From NCBI RefSeq assembly GCF_004365175.1, contig NZ_SOCE01000003.1, positions 186,001-250,000 on the forward strand: 64,000 nt of DNA, written 5' to 3'. Shown here piece by piece: positions 47,692-56,555 of the stretch. Origin of the DNA: Kribbella voronezhensis. Its GTDB lineage: Bacteria; Actinomycetota; Actinomycetes; Propionibacteriales; Kribbellaceae. The stretch's first letter is position 1, and the number at the start of each line of letters is the position of its first letter. A model generated the notes under the pieces. That model did no database searches and was not told the origin of the DNA. It saw only the letters and a list, made by a program, of their open reading frames with translations. Made by a program: the position numbers and the translations under genes.

Positions 47692-48543
47692 ATGCGCTTG
47701 CTGACCGCGGCGAATCTGCGCTGGGTGGTGCGCCACCGGGCGTGGACGCCGTACTACCTGAAACGGTACTGGCGCTTCGCGGTGTTCAAGCTGCGGCACC
47801 GGCACGTGGTCACCGAGGGATTCGTCTTTCTCGGCAAGAAACTGGAGATCGTTGCCAGACCGGGGCACGGCCGGCTCATCCTGGGCAAGTGGGTGCATCT
47901 GGGTGACGAGACCCGGCTGCGGGCCCACGAAGGCACGCTGCGGATCGGCGACAAGGTGGTGTTCGCCCGCGATGTGACGGTGAACTGCTACCTGGACATC
48001 GAGATCGGCGCTTCCACGCTGATCGCCGACTGGACCTACATCTGCGACTTCGACCACAAGACCGAGGATCTCGGCCCGCCGATCAAGGACCAGGGGCTGG
48101 TCAAGTCGCCGGTCCGGATCGGCCCGGACTGCTGGCTGGCCACGAAGGTCACCGTGACCCGGGGCGCCGACATCGGCGCCGGTGTGGTGATCGGCGCCAA
48201 TAGCGTTGCCCGGGGCAACATTCCGGCGTACTCGGTGGCGGCCGGGATCCCGGCGGTGGTGGTCCGTGACCGGGTCAGCCGGTACGAGGCGGAGGCGGAG
48301 CGCCGGGCGTACCTGGACAAGCTTGCCCGGGCCAACGAGGAGACCGCGGCCCGCCTGCGCGCGGGAGCGCCGGTGGTACCGGCCGCCGGCGGGGGACCGG
48401 TGGAGGGGGCCGACGCGCCGTCGGGTAACGGATCACCTACCAGTGGTGATAAAGCAGATGTGACCAGGGGGTTCTCAAGTTACTCGCCAGTCGGGCACTA
48501 TGTCCCGGACGTCGTCGTCGGAGAGGAGAAGCAGCGTGGCTGA
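47692..48543 (+). CDS. Hexapeptide-repeat acyl/acetyltransferase
   Basis: A 283-residue left-handed beta-helix acyltransferase. The LbH core (about 55-190) contains IGDKVVFARDVTVNCYLDIE, IGPDCWLATKVTVTRGADIG and AGVVIGANSVARGNIPAYSV. An N-terminal basic stretch (RHRAWTPYYLKRYWRF) suits membrane contact; the C-terminal tail (about 205-283) is charged, low-complexity. Similar to Rv3034c of the mycobacterial methylglucose lipopolysaccharide locus. The acyl acceptor is unknown, perhaps a glucan or glycolipid. Confidence 0.8.
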   Translation: MRLLTAANLRWVVRHRAWTPYYLKRYWRFAVFKLRHRHVVTEGFVFLGKKLEIVARPGHGRLILGKWVHLGDETRLRAHEGTLRIGDKVVFARDVTVNCYLDIEIGASTLIADWTYICDFDHKTEDLGPPIKDQGLVKSPVRIGPDCWLATKVTVTRGADIGAGVVIGANSVARGNIPAYSVAAGIPAVVVRDRVSRYEAEAERRAYLDKLARANEETAARLRAGAPVVPAAGGGPVEGADAPSGNGSPTSGDKADVTRGFSSYSPVGHYVPDVVVGEEKQRG

Positions 48544-49492
48544 CGTGAACCGGCAGCCGAGTCTCGACCAGGCTGCTGCCGACGGCTCCATCACGGGCGC
48601 GCGGCACCGGGCGGTCGAACCGGTGCCGATTGTCGCCGACAGTGTCGACGTCGCTACGTTGGACGGTGTGGACGACGTGTTGCCGGTCCCGGTGCCAGGC
48701 GTGCGGCGCAGATTGACGCCGCGTCCGGTCCCGGGCAACAAGCGGAAGAAGCCGCCGGTGCTGGGACCGGCGGCGGATGAGGAACCGACCCCGGCTGAGG
48801 AGATGGACGACGTGGGTACTCACGACGACAAGGCGGCCCCGGCCGCCGATGCCGAGAAGGCGGTGACACCGCCGGGCGTGGAAGCTGAGGAGACTCCGGC
48901 CGGCGCAACGGTGCGCGGCTCGACCGCGACGGCGACGAAGGCCGCGAAGCCGAAGACGGCCGCCGAGATCGTCGCGGCGCAGCGCGAACGCGAGAAAGCC
49001 GCTGCCGCGGCAAAGACCGACGACACCTCGGTCACGACGCCGCTGACCCGGCAACCCGCCGCGGCCAGTACGCCGTCGGTCGGCAAACCGGCCACCGGTA
49101 CGGCGGCGACAGGTGCCGTCGGCAACAAAACGGCCGTGAAGAAGACGGTCACCGCGAAGGTTGCCCCGACCGCCAAGGGCAAGGCGGCGATGTCGACCGT
49201 CGGCACCGGCGTGAAGCAGGTCCGGAACCTGATCGCCTCGGTGATCTGGCTGATCGCCGTCCTGGCCGCTGCCGTGCTGGCCCTCGGCGCGCTGTTCACC
49301 GCCCTCGACCAGGCGAACCAGAGCAACGAGATCGTCCGCTTCGTCCTCGACCGCGGCCACGACATCGTCGGCCCGTTCAAGGACCTGTTCCGGCTGGAAA
49401 CCGCGAAGAACACCCTGCTGGTCAACTGGGGCATCGCGGCCCTCGTCTACCTGATCGCCGGCAAGATCCTCGAACGCTTCATCCGGCCCTAG
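48536..49492 (+). CDS. Unrecognised membrane protein with long Ala/Pro/Lys-rich N-terminus
   Basis: A 318-residue protein. Residues 1-220 are low-complexity, acidic and Ala/Thr/Pro/Lys-rich, probably disordered and cytosolic. Two membrane helices follow (about 232-256 and 290-312), with the loop LDQANQSNEIVRFVLDRGHD between them. GTG 48536, preceded by GGAGAGGAGAAG, overlaps the acyltransferase by 8 nt. Length variation in the repeat-like tail is expected. No family was recognised; it may anchor or organise the neighbouring enzymes. A strong terminator follows. Confidence 0.65.
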   Translation: MADVNRQPSLDQAAADGSITGARHRAVEPVPIVADSVDVATLDGVDDVLPVPVPGVRRRLTPRPVPGNKRKKPPVLGPAADEEPTPAEEMDDVGTHDDKAAPAADAEKAVTPPGVEAEETPAGATVRGSTATATKAAKPKTAAEIVAAQREREKAAAAAKTDDTSVTTPLTRQPAAASTPSVGKPATGTAATGAVGNKTAVKKTVTAKVAPTAKGKAAMSTVGTGVKQVRNLIASVIWLIAVLAAAVLALGALFTALDQANQSNEIVRFVLDRGHDIVGPFKDLFRLETAKNTLLVNWGIAALVYLIAGKILERFIRP

Positions 49493-49511
49493 GGCTTCGA
49501 TCGAGCACCCT

Positions 49512-49554
49512 AAAGGAACGGCCCCGGATCACCAGGATCCGGGGCCGTTCCTTT
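49512..49554. terminator. Strong bidirectional terminator
   Basis: A perfect 19-bp stem (left arm 49512-49530, right arm 49536-49554) with a 5-nt loop; the arms begin AAAGGAACGG and end CCGTTCCTTT, giving T-runs on both strands. Flanking AGCACC/GGTGCT can extend it. Separates convergent genes. Confidence 0.85.
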
Positions 49555-49568
49555 GGTGCTGATGGGAA

Positions 49569-50837
49569 TCAGGGCAGCGGGAGCAGGGCGATGCGTTCGT
49601 GGATCTCGCCGCCGATGTGGGTGGTGTCGGAGCCGACCCAGAGGCCGTCCGCGGCGAGCAGGAGGTCGTAGCCGCCGATGCCGCGGTCCTTGGTCGGGTT
49701 CCAGGAGTAGGCGAGGCCGGTGTGCGGGTTCATCGCGCCGATGGCCTGCCGCGACACGGCGCCGGGACCGGCGTCGTTGTTGCCGCTCGGGTTGTTCAGG
49801 TAGCGGTTGTGGCCCTGGACGTAGACCGCGGACCTGGTCACCTGGACCGAGAGCAACGTGTCGCCGCCGGTGTAGTTCACCCAGACCGGGTACGTCGTGC
49901 GCTGGTCGTTGACGTTCCAGCGGCTCGCGGAGTCACAGAGCCTGGTCTTGTCGTCCGGCGCCGCGGCACCGGTGGTGACGACCACGAAGAAGGAACCGTC
50001 CGGCGAGAAGTCGACGTCCCGCGAGTACGACGGGGTCGCCGAGCTGCAGGTGTGGTCCCATAGCGGCGAGTACCAGCCGCTGACCGTGGTGGAGCTCGTG
50101 CCGAGCGTCAGCAGGGCCACCTGGCGCCGGGTCTGACCGCCGACCGAGGAGAAGGTGCCGACGATCGCCAGCCGGGTACCGGCCGGGTTGACGGCGAGGC
50201 GGAAGACCTTCGTCGGGCCCGACTCCGGGTTGCCCGGGAAGGGCACGCCGGCGATCGCGACCTTGATGTAGCCGGTGTTGCCGCCGGAGACCGGGCTGAC
50301 CGCGAGCAGCTTCTGCGAGAAGGTGCCGCCGAGGATGAGCCGGCCCTTCACGTAGGCCATGTCGGTGACCGAGCCGGTGAGGTTGGCGTTGAACTTCGTG
50401 TCGACCGCGCCGGTGGTGGCGTTCAGCTTGACCACCCCGGTGCGCTTCACCCCGTTGACCACGTTGAAGTAGCCGCCGACGAACAGCGACGTACCGTCGG
50501 TCGCCAGCGCCCACACCTCGGAGTTGAAGGTGGCGTGCAGCCCCGTGATGCCGCCGGTCTTGGGGTTGAAGGCGAACAGCCGGTCGCGCGCGATCGTCGC
50601 CAGGTTGTTGTACGGCTTCACCTTGGTGAACTGGCCGCCGACGAAGATGGCCCCGCCGTGGCTGAGCATCTTGTAGACGGCGCCGTCCTGCACCCGGGGG
50701 GTGATGTCGGACGGATTCTGGGAGACGACGGCGTCCTGGGAGATCGGCGAGGCGTTCGACGGCCCACCGAGGAAGACCACCACGACGGCGGCGACGGCGG
50801 TCAGGGCGACGCCGATCGCTACAACGAGCTTTTTCAT
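49569..50837 (-). CDS. Membrane-anchored or secreted beta-propeller protein
   Basis: A 422-residue protein. The N-terminal MKKLVVAIGVALTAVAAVVV (about 1-23) is an uncleaved or signal anchor. The rest is built from propeller-like blades: FVGGQFTKVKPYNNLATIAR, LFVGGYFNVVNGVKRTGVVK and LILGGTFSQKLLAV. The ATG at 50837 is preferred over upstream in-frame codons because the signal sequence begins there. Its position matches Rv3035 of Mycobacterium. Function unknown. Confidence 0.75.
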   Translation of the reverse strand: MKKLVVAIGVALTAVAAVVVVFLGGPSNASPISQDAVVSQNPSDITPRVQDGAVYKMLSHGGAIFVGGQFTKVKPYNNLATIARDRLFAFNPKTGGITGLHATFNSEVWALATDGTSLFVGGYFNVVNGVKRTGVVKLNATTGAVDTKFNANLTGSVTDMAYVKGRLILGGTFSQKLLAVSPVSGGNTGYIKVAIAGVPFPGNPESGPTKVFRLAVNPAGTRLAIVGTFSSVGGQTRRQVALLTLGTSSTTVSGWYSPLWDHTCSSATPSYSRDVDFSPDGSFFVVVTTGAAAPDDKTRLCDSASRWNVNDQRTTYPVWVNYTGGDTLLSVQVTRSAVYVQGHNRYLNNPSGNNDAGPGAVSRQAIGAMNPHTGLAYSWNPTKDRGIGGYDLLLAADGLWVGSDTTHIGGEIHERIALLPLP

Positions 50838-51020
50838 TCTCAAGGATTCCAAACCATGGTCAGGGTCCGACTGGGACGTGGCAACCGGGGCGGCAGCCAG
50901 ACAGGTCGCGAAGGACGCGGACGACTCTGGCATATCCAGCGGGTGTTGCAGAAGTCACCTGGGGTCAATTTCTGTAAGCCTTGGCCGGATGGTTACCTGC
51001 CGAGCGTGGCCGGGGACTGG

Positions 51021-51755
51021 TCAGCGGGCCTTTCGGGCCACGATCAGCAGGTCGAGGGAATCCGCGGTCCCGGTCGGGGTGGACTCCTCGACGGTGAAGT
51101 CGGTGGCTCGCACTGATCTGACCAGGTCTATCAGAGATCGGCCCCAGTCCTGGTGACCATCCGCCAACTGGGCGTCGACAATTTGCCCGTACTGCGCCTC
51201 CCAGGCGCGCAGCCGTGGTCCGTGCCGCAGGCCGGCCACGGTCGTCACGTCCAGCTCGGCCGCCACCAGGTCCACGAGTTCGGGCCCGGTCAGTTCCCTG
51301 GTGTGGTACCAGTTCCCCGGCGGGAAGGTGAGCCGGTTGGGCGTCGTCAGTACTACGGCGCCGCCGGGCCGGACCACCCGGGCGCACTCGGCGACGAAGG
51401 CGGGCTGGTCCCAGAGGTGCTCGACCGTCTGCATCGACACGACCAGGTCAAACGCCGCGTCGGCCAGCCCTTGCTGGACCAGGTTCCCCTGCAGCGGCTT
51501 GAGTTCCGGATAGCTCTTGGCGACGTGGCGCAACGCCGTACGGTCGTAGTCGAGGGCGACCACCGACGCGGCGCCCGTAGTACGGAGCAGTTCGGCTCCG
51601 TATCCTTCGCCGCAGCCGGCGTCGAGGACGCGGCCGCCGGGCGGGATCAGGCCGGTCAGCCACTCGTACGCCGCCAGGTGCCGGGCGTACCAATAGTTCT
51701 CGTGCCAGATCCCGGGCGCCGTTCTCTCCCCGGTCAGCGGTAACGTCTCAGCCAC
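51021..51755 (-). CDS. SAM-dependent methyltransferase 2 (Rv3030-like position)
   Basis: A 244-residue class I methyltransferase. Motif I VLDAGCGEGYGAELLRTTGA (about 43-62), VSMQTVEHLWDQPAFVAECA (about 106-125) and VVLTTPN follow. Divergent from etfBA, as in Mycobacterium, where Rv3030 is thought to methylate the 6-O positions of methylglucose lipopolysaccharide. The glucosyltransferase and branching enzyme (Rv3032/Rv3031) that normally follow are missing here. GTG start at 51755. Confidence 0.8.
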   Translation of the reverse strand: MAETLPLTGERTAPGIWHENYWYARHLAAYEWLTGLIPPGGRVLDAGCGEGYGAELLRTTGAASVVALDYDRTALRHVAKSYPELKPLQGNLVQQGLADAAFDLVVSMQTVEHLWDQPAFVAECARVVRPGGAVVLTTPNRLTFPPGNWYHTRELTGPELVDLVAAELDVTTVAGLRHGPRLRAWEAQYGQIVDAQLADGHQDWGRSLIDLVRSVRATDFTVEESTPTGTADSLDLLIVARKAR

Positions 51756-51793
51756 CAGCCGAGCCTAGAGTTCTCCGGGTGCCTTTGGGTAAC

Positions 51794-51809
51794 TGTGATG
51801 GGACTCGCA
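51794..51809. promoter_or_regulatory. CRP-like site between methyltransferase and etfBA
   Basis: TGTGA-N6-TCGCA matches the CRP consensus TGTGA-N6-TCACA at 9 of 10 bases. A 7-bp direct repeat GGGTAAC lies on either side (51787-51793 and 51829-51835), 42 bp apart. TATGTT (51817-51822) may be an etfB -10 element. Confidence 0.5.
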
Positions 51810-51885
51810 CAGTGCTTATGTTTCTCGCGGGTAACATCCGTGGCAGGCTGGGAGTGACCGTTAACCAGAAGGGGTCCCACACGCT

Positions 51886-52668
51886 ATGAAGATCGTCGTC
51901 TGCGCGAAGTTCGTGCCGGATGCCACCGCGGACCGCCGCTTCCGCTCCGAGGACAACACGGTGGACCGGGCCGGTGTCGACGGGCTGCTGTCCGAACTGG
52001 ACGAGTACGCCGTCGAGACCGCTTTGACTGTCAAGGAGGCCGGCGAGGGGGAGGTGACCATCCTCACCGTCGGGCCGGAGCAGGCCGCGGACGCCATCAA
52101 GAAGGGCCTGCAGATGGGCGCCGACGCGGGCGTCCACGTGAACGACGAAGGGATCCACGGTTCGGACGCCGTCGCGACCTCGCTGATCCTGGCCAAGGCG
52201 CTGAGCAAGCTCGAGGCCGACCTGGTCGTCTTCGGGATGGCCTCCACCGACGGGTCGATGGGCGTCGTACCGGCGATGGTCTCCGAGCGGCTCGGGCTGC
52301 CGGCCGTCACGCTCGGCTCGTCGGTCACCGTCGACGGCGGCAAGGTGACGATCCGCCGGGACGGCGACACCGCCAGCGACACGATCGAAGGCACCCTGCC
52401 GCTCGTGTTGTCGGTGTCGGACCAGTCCGGTGAGCCGCGGTACCCGTCGTTCAAGGGCATCATGGCCGCGAAGAAGAAGCCGGTCGAGACCTGGACACTG
52501 GGCGACCTGGAGATCTCCGCCGACCAGGTCGGTGGCTCGAGCGCCTGGACCGAGGTGGTCGAGGTGACCTCCCGTCCGCCGCGCTCGGCCGGCACCATCG
52601 TCACCGACGAGGACGGTAGCGGCGCTACCCAGCTCGTCGAGTTCCTGTCCACCAACAAGTTCCTCTGA
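51886..52668 (+). CDS. etfB: Electron transfer flavoprotein beta subunit
   Basis: A 260-residue small ETF subunit (FixA family). KFVPDATADRRF opens the sequence, DEYAVETALTVKEAG follows, and LGLPAVTLGSSVTVDGGKV lies in the AMP-binding region. It carries electrons from acyl-CoA dehydrogenases. First gene of etfBA, with 15 nt between the two. The shared region with the divergent methyltransferase has a CRP-like site. Confidence 0.93.
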   Translation: MKIVVCAKFVPDATADRRFRSEDNTVDRAGVDGLLSELDEYAVETALTVKEAGEGEVTILTVGPEQAADAIKKGLQMGADAGVHVNDEGIHGSDAVATSLILAKALSKLEADLVVFGMASTDGSMGVVPAMVSERLGLPAVTLGSSVTVDGGKVTIRRDGDTASDTIEGTLPLVLSVSDQSGEPRYPSFKGIMAAKKKPVETWTLGDLEISADQVGGSSAWTEVVEVTSRPPRSAGTIVTDEDGSGATQLVEFLSTNKFL

Positions 52669-52683
52669 GGGGCGAGTCAGATC

Positions 52684-53631
52684 ATGTCGAACGTTCTCGT
52701 TCTCGTTGACCACACCGGTGGCAAGGTCCGTAAGACGACCGCGGAACTTCTCACCATCGCGCGCCGCCTCGGCGAGCCCGTCGCCGTCTACATCGGCGAG
52801 GGCGTCCAGGAGGCCCTGCCGGCCCTCGGCCAGTACGGCGCGACCAAGGTGATCGCGCTGACCAACCCCGAGCTGACCCAGTACCTCGTCGCTCCCAAGG
52901 CGGAGGCGCTGCAGCAGATCGCGGCCAAGATCGAGCCGGCCGCGATCCTGATCTCGTCCAACGCCGAGGGCAAGGAGATCGCCGCCCGGCTGGCGGTCAA
53001 GCTCGAGTCGGGCCTGATCACCGACGCCGTCGACGTCCAGGCCGGCCCGGTCACCACTCAGTCGGTGTTCGCGGGCAACTACTCGGTCCAGTCGAAGATC
53101 ACCCACGGCACGCCGATCATCACGGTCAAGCCGAACGCCGCCACTCCGGAGGCGGCCGAGACGTCGCCGGAGGTGGAGGAGTTCGACGTGACGATCTCCG
53201 ATGCCGCGAAGACGGCTCGCATCACCGACTCGAAGCCGCGGGAGGCGACCGGCCGGCCGGAGCTGACCGAGGCGGCGATCATCGTGTCCGGTGGTCGCGG
53301 TACCGGCGGTGACTTCGGTCCGGTCGAGGCTTTCGCGGACTCGCTCGGCGCTGCGGTCGGCGCCTCGCGGGCAGCGGTCGACTCCGGCTGGTACCCGCAC
53401 GCGTACCAGGTCGGCCAGACCGGTAAGACGGTGTCGCCGCAGCTGTACGTCGCGGCCGGCATCTCCGGCGCGATCCAGCACCGCGCCGGTATGCAGACCT
53501 CGAAGACCATCGTCGCGGTGAACAAGGACGAAGAGGCCCCGATCTTCGAGCTCGTCGACTTCGGTGTCGTGGGCGACCTGCACAAGGTTCTGCCGGCGGC
53601 GACCGAGGAAGTCACCAAGCGCAAGTCCTGA
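52684..53631 (+). CDS. etfA: Electron transfer flavoprotein alpha subunit
   Basis: A 315-residue FAD-binding subunit (FixB family). The C-terminal FAD domain has VSGGRGTGGDFGPVEAFA (about 200-217), then QVGQTGKTVSPQLYVAAGIS and GAIQHRAGMQTSKTIVAVNK, the alpha-subunit signature, and a final DFGVVGDLHKVLPA. It forms a heterodimer with EtfB. A terminator follows. Confidence 0.94.
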   Translation: MSNVLVLVDHTGGKVRKTTAELLTIARRLGEPVAVYIGEGVQEALPALGQYGATKVIALTNPELTQYLVAPKAEALQQIAAKIEPAAILISSNAEGKEIAARLAVKLESGLITDAVDVQAGPVTTQSVFAGNYSVQSKITHGTPIITVKPNAATPEAAETSPEVEEFDVTISDAAKTARITDSKPREATGRPELTEAAIIVSGGRGTGGDFGPVEAFADSLGAAVGASRAAVDSGWYPHAYQVGQTGKTVSPQLYVAAGISGAIQHRAGMQTSKTIVAVNKDEEAPIFELVDFGVVGDLHKVLPAATEEVTKRKS

Positions 53632-53643
53632 CCCGCACCGACC

Positions 53644-53680
53644 AGCCCGGCCCGCTCACCCCCCCCGAGCGGGCCGGGCT
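53644..53680. terminator. Bidirectional terminator after etfA
   Basis: A perfect 14-bp stem, AGCCCGGCCCGCTC / GAGCGGGCCGGGCT, 9-nt C-rich loop, followed by TCTTTT. Between etfA and the convergent pucR gene. Confidence 0.85.
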
Positions 53681-53691
53681 TCTTTTGTGGG

Positions 53692-55365
53692 CTAGCGCTT
53701 GCGCGCTGGAGGCAGGACCCGGAGCTGGAGCATGGCGGCGAAGCGGGTGTCCGGGTCGTCGAGGTCGAGGACGCCGACCTCGGCGAGGCGGCGGAGGCGG
53801 TAGCGGAAGGTGTTGGGGTGGACGTAGACCGAGGCGGCCGCGGCGATGACGTCGCCGAAGGCGTCCAGCCAGGCGCGCAGGGTCTCGACCAGGTTCGAGT
53901 TGTGTTCGCGGTCGTAGCTGATCAGGCGGGCGATCGGACCGGTGGGCTGGTCGCCGCGGGCCTCGATCAGGTCGCGGAGTTCGAGCAGGAGCGTCTCGAC
54001 GTGGACGTCCGCCAGCCGGGCGACGCGCTGCGACCCGCGGTTGGTTCGCAGTACGCGGAGGGCTCGGTCGGCGCCCGCACGGGCGTGCGGGAGGTGCGAG
54101 TTCTCCCGGACGACGGGTCCGACGCCGATCGTGGCGGTGACCCGGTCGCCGATGCGGTCGAGGAAGTCCTTGGCGATCCGTACGGCGTTCTCCTCGCCGT
54201 CGGCACGATCCGCGCGGACCGGGATCAAGCCGTAGGCGACATCGCCCACGAGTGCGGCAGCCGACCGGGGATGCACGGCGCCGAGGTGCATGGCGAAGGC
54301 GTCGGCCAGGCGCTGACGTTCGGTGGCTTGGGCGGCGTCGTGCACGTCGGTCTCCGTTGCAGCCTCACGCTGGTGAGCCGGAGTGAGCATCGAGAGGGCG
54401 AGTACGACGAGCGGCTGGTCGGCCAGGCCGAGGCGGTCCAGTGCCTCGCGAGCGCCGGAGCCGCCTTCGAGCGCAGTACTGACCAGGTCGGCTCGTAGCC
54501 GGCGTTCAACGTCGGCGCCGGCGCGGATGCGGAGCATGTGCAGGGCGACCAGCTTCGCCGCGTCGCAGAGGGCCTGCGTGCGTTCCTCGGTGAGGGGGGT
54601 GCGGACGACGACCCAGATCGAGCCGAGGATCTCGTCGCCGGCCCGGACGGCGACCGCCATCCGGGGGATGGTGAACTCGCCTTCGCTGATCGGCAGCGGG
54701 GGAACGTGTACCGGCTGGTCGGTGCGGTACAGCTCGCGGAACACGCCCAGTTCGTTGAGAAGCCGTGAGTACCGCTGTGGCACCTGGCGGCCGAGGACCG
54801 TCTCGACGCGAGCTGTGTCGGCCTCGTCCTGGCGGTTCGAGAAGGCGAGCACACGGGAGCTGCGGTCCTCGATGGTGACCGGGGCGTCGAGCAGCGCGGC
54901 AGCCGCGTTGGCGAGGGCGAAGAGGTCGCCTGACGGCATCCCGCCGAGTGTCTCCGGCTCGGCGACGCCCACATCGCCCTCGGCGAGGACCGAGCGGAGC
55001 AGTACTGCGAGTTGGTCCCACGAGGCGCCTCGGGTCAGACCGAGCAGGGCGACCCCCGACTCGGCGACCGCCGCGGTGATCGTGTCGTCTGCAGCGATGG
55101 GGGAGCGGACGACGAGACCGACCGCTTGCTGGCGGCCGAGGTCGCGCAGGAGCTGAGTGATGGCGGCCGGGTCCTGGAGCCCGACGCCGAGGACGAGGGC
55201 GTGCCGCGGCAGGACGGGTTCGTCGACCGGGTCGTGGATGACCACGCCGCCGAGCTCGGCCGGCTGGTCGGCGTCGCCGTGCACGAGTTCCAGCAGGGTG
55301 TCGCCGAGGTCGTCGAGAACCCGGCCGAGGCTGGCCCGAGGCCGATTCGTCACGGAAAGCAGCAC
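53692..55365 (-). CDS. PucR/CdaR-type transcriptional regulator
   Basis: A 557-residue regulator. A sensory region (about 1-280, with GAF-like features) is followed by a GGDEF-like degenerate domain (about 300-430) and a C-terminal PucR helix-turn-helix (about 495-545) with ASVYVHPNTFRYRLRRLAEV. Such proteins control use of purines, amino acids or diacids. It lies just downstream of the amino-acid racemase gene in the same direction, with a candidate operator at 55426-55447 before it, so it is the prime candidate regulator of the peptide/D-amino-acid operon. Confidence 0.85.
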   Translation of the reverse strand: MLLSVTNRPRASLGRVLDDLGDTLLELVHGDADQPAELGGVVIHDPVDEPVLPRHALVLGVGLQDPAAITQLLRDLGRQQAVGLVVRSPIAADDTITAAVAESGVALLGLTRGASWDQLAVLLRSVLAEGDVGVAEPETLGGMPSGDLFALANAAAALLDAPVTIEDRSSRVLAFSNRQDEADTARVETVLGRQVPQRYSRLLNELGVFRELYRTDQPVHVPPLPISEGEFTIPRMAVAVRAGDEILGSIWVVVRTPLTEERTQALCDAAKLVALHMLRIRAGADVERRLRADLVSTALEGGSGAREALDRLGLADQPLVVLALSMLTPAHQREAATETDVHDAAQATERQRLADAFAMHLGAVHPRSAAALVGDVAYGLIPVRADRADGEENAVRIAKDFLDRIGDRVTATIGVGPVVRENSHLPHARAGADRALRVLRTNRGSQRVARLADVHVETLLLELRDLIEARGDQPTGPIARLISYDREHNSNLVETLRAWLDAFGDVIAAAASVYVHPNTFRYRLRRLAEVGVLDLDDPDTRFAAMLQLRVLPPARKR

Positions 55366-55425
55366 CCTTCCGAAGCTAGAGCCTGATCACCCACCCTAAC
55401 TCGTCCCGCTGGACAGATTCGGCGC

Positions 55426-55447
55426 TCCGATTTGTCGGATCGGACAA
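55426..55447. promoter_or_regulatory. Nested inverted repeats upstream of pucR-like gene
   Basis: TCCGA-TTTG-TCGGA (55426-55439) overlaps TTGTC-GGATCG-GACAA (55432-55447). It lies between the racemase stop and the pucR-like start. Candidate binding site for the regulator, or a weak terminator of the operon. Confidence 0.5.
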
Positions 55448-55451
55448 GACG

Positions 55452-56555
55452 TCAGGTGGGGAGCCATTCGGTGGCGGTGGTGACGTCGTCGAGTACGTCG
55501 GGCAGCGGGTCCACCCCGATGCCGGGGGCGGTGGGGACGGGCAGGTGGCCGTCCTGGAGCGTGAACGGGATGGTGAGGTCGGTCCGGTAGTAGCGGCTGG
55601 AGCCCGAGGTGTCGCCGGGGAGGGTGAAACCGGGCAGTGCCGCGAGGGCGACGTTGGCGGCTCGGCCGAGGCCGGTTTCGAGCATGCCGCCGCACCAGAC
55701 CGGGATGCCGTGCGCGACGCAGACGTCGTGGATCCGCCGCGCTTCCAGGTAGCCGCCGACCCGGCCGGGCTTCACGTTGATGATCGAGCAGGCGCCCAGG
55801 CTGATCGCCGCCGCAGCCGACCGGGCCGAGGTGATCGACTCGTCGAGGCAGACCGGGGTCTTGATCAGGCGCGCCAGCTCGGCGTGCCCGAGGATGTCGT
55901 CCTCGTCCAGCGGTTGCTCGATCAACAGGAGGTCGAAGGGGTCGAGCCGCGCGAGGTGCCGGGCATCCGACACGGCGTACGCCGTATTCGCGTCGACCTG
56001 GAGCAGCACGTCGCCGAAGCGTTCCCGGACGGCGGCGACCGGCTCGATGTCCCAGCCGGGCTGGATCTTCAGCTTGATCCGCAGGTAGCCCTCGTCCAGA
56101 TATCCGCCGACCGCGTCCAGCAGTTCGCCGATCGAGTCCATGATGCCGACCGACACTCCACACGGCACCCGGTCGTGCACTGCGCCGAGTTCACGAGCCA
56201 GCGGCCGCCCCTCCGCTCGCAGCTCGGCATCCAGTACCGCGGTCTCCAGCGCCGCCTTCGCCATCCGATGCCCGTGGAAGCGGGCCAGCGCCGGAGCGAC
56301 TCCGACCGCCGAAAGCCGTTCCACAGCAGCCAAGGCAGGCACGAAGAACCGCCGCAGTACGTCGATCGCCCCGTCGACGTACTCCGACGAGTACAGCGGC
56401 CCGCTCATCGCGACGCACTCGCCCCATCCCTCCGCCTCGGTGCCGACGACCCGGACCAGTAAGGCGTCGCGCGTCGTCTCGGTCCCGAACGACGTCCGGA
56501 ACGGCGCCACCAGCGGCAACGAGATCCGCCGCAACTCGACCCCGGTCAGCTTCAT
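55452..56555 (-). CDS. N-acyl(succinyl)amino-acid racemase / o-succinylbenzoate synthase family
   Basis: A 367-residue enolase-superfamily enzyme. The catalytic lysines are Lys161-x-Lys163 (IKLKIQPGW) and Lys262 (IINVKPGRVGG); the metal ligands are Asp188 (LQVDANTAY), Glu213 (LLIEQPLDEDD) and Asp238 (CLDESITS). Spacing agrees within one residue with Amycolatopsis N-acylamino acid racemase as I recall it. Annotation pipelines may call this menC, but no other menaquinone gene is near. With the upstream GNAT and M20 genes it forms the N-succinyl amino-acid racemase set. The ATG overlaps the GNAT stop by one base; a GTG lies three bases earlier. Confidence 0.85.
   Translation of the reverse strand: MKLTGVELRRISLPLVAPFRTSFGTETTRDALLVRVVGTEAEGWGECVAMSGPLYSSEYVDGAIDVLRRFFVPALAAVERLSAVGVAPALARFHGHRMAKAALETAVLDAELRAEGRPLARELGAVHDRVPCGVSVGIMDSIGELLDAVGGYLDEGYLRIKLKIQPGWDIEPVAAVRERFGDVLLQVDANTAYAVSDARHLARLDPFDLLLIEQPLDEDDILGHAELARLIKTPVCLDESITSARSAAAAISLGACSIINVKPGRVGGYLEARRIHDVCVAHGIPVWCGGMLETGLGRAANVALAALPGFTLPGDTSGSSRYYRTDLTIPFTLQDGHLPVPTAPGIGVDPLPDVLDDVTTATEWLPT

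Noticed and set aside
55452-56555. Menaquinone o-succinylbenzoate synthase (menC) as sole function
   Set aside because: No men genes nearby and the GNAT/M20 context matches N-succinylamino-acid racemase; dual function stays possible.
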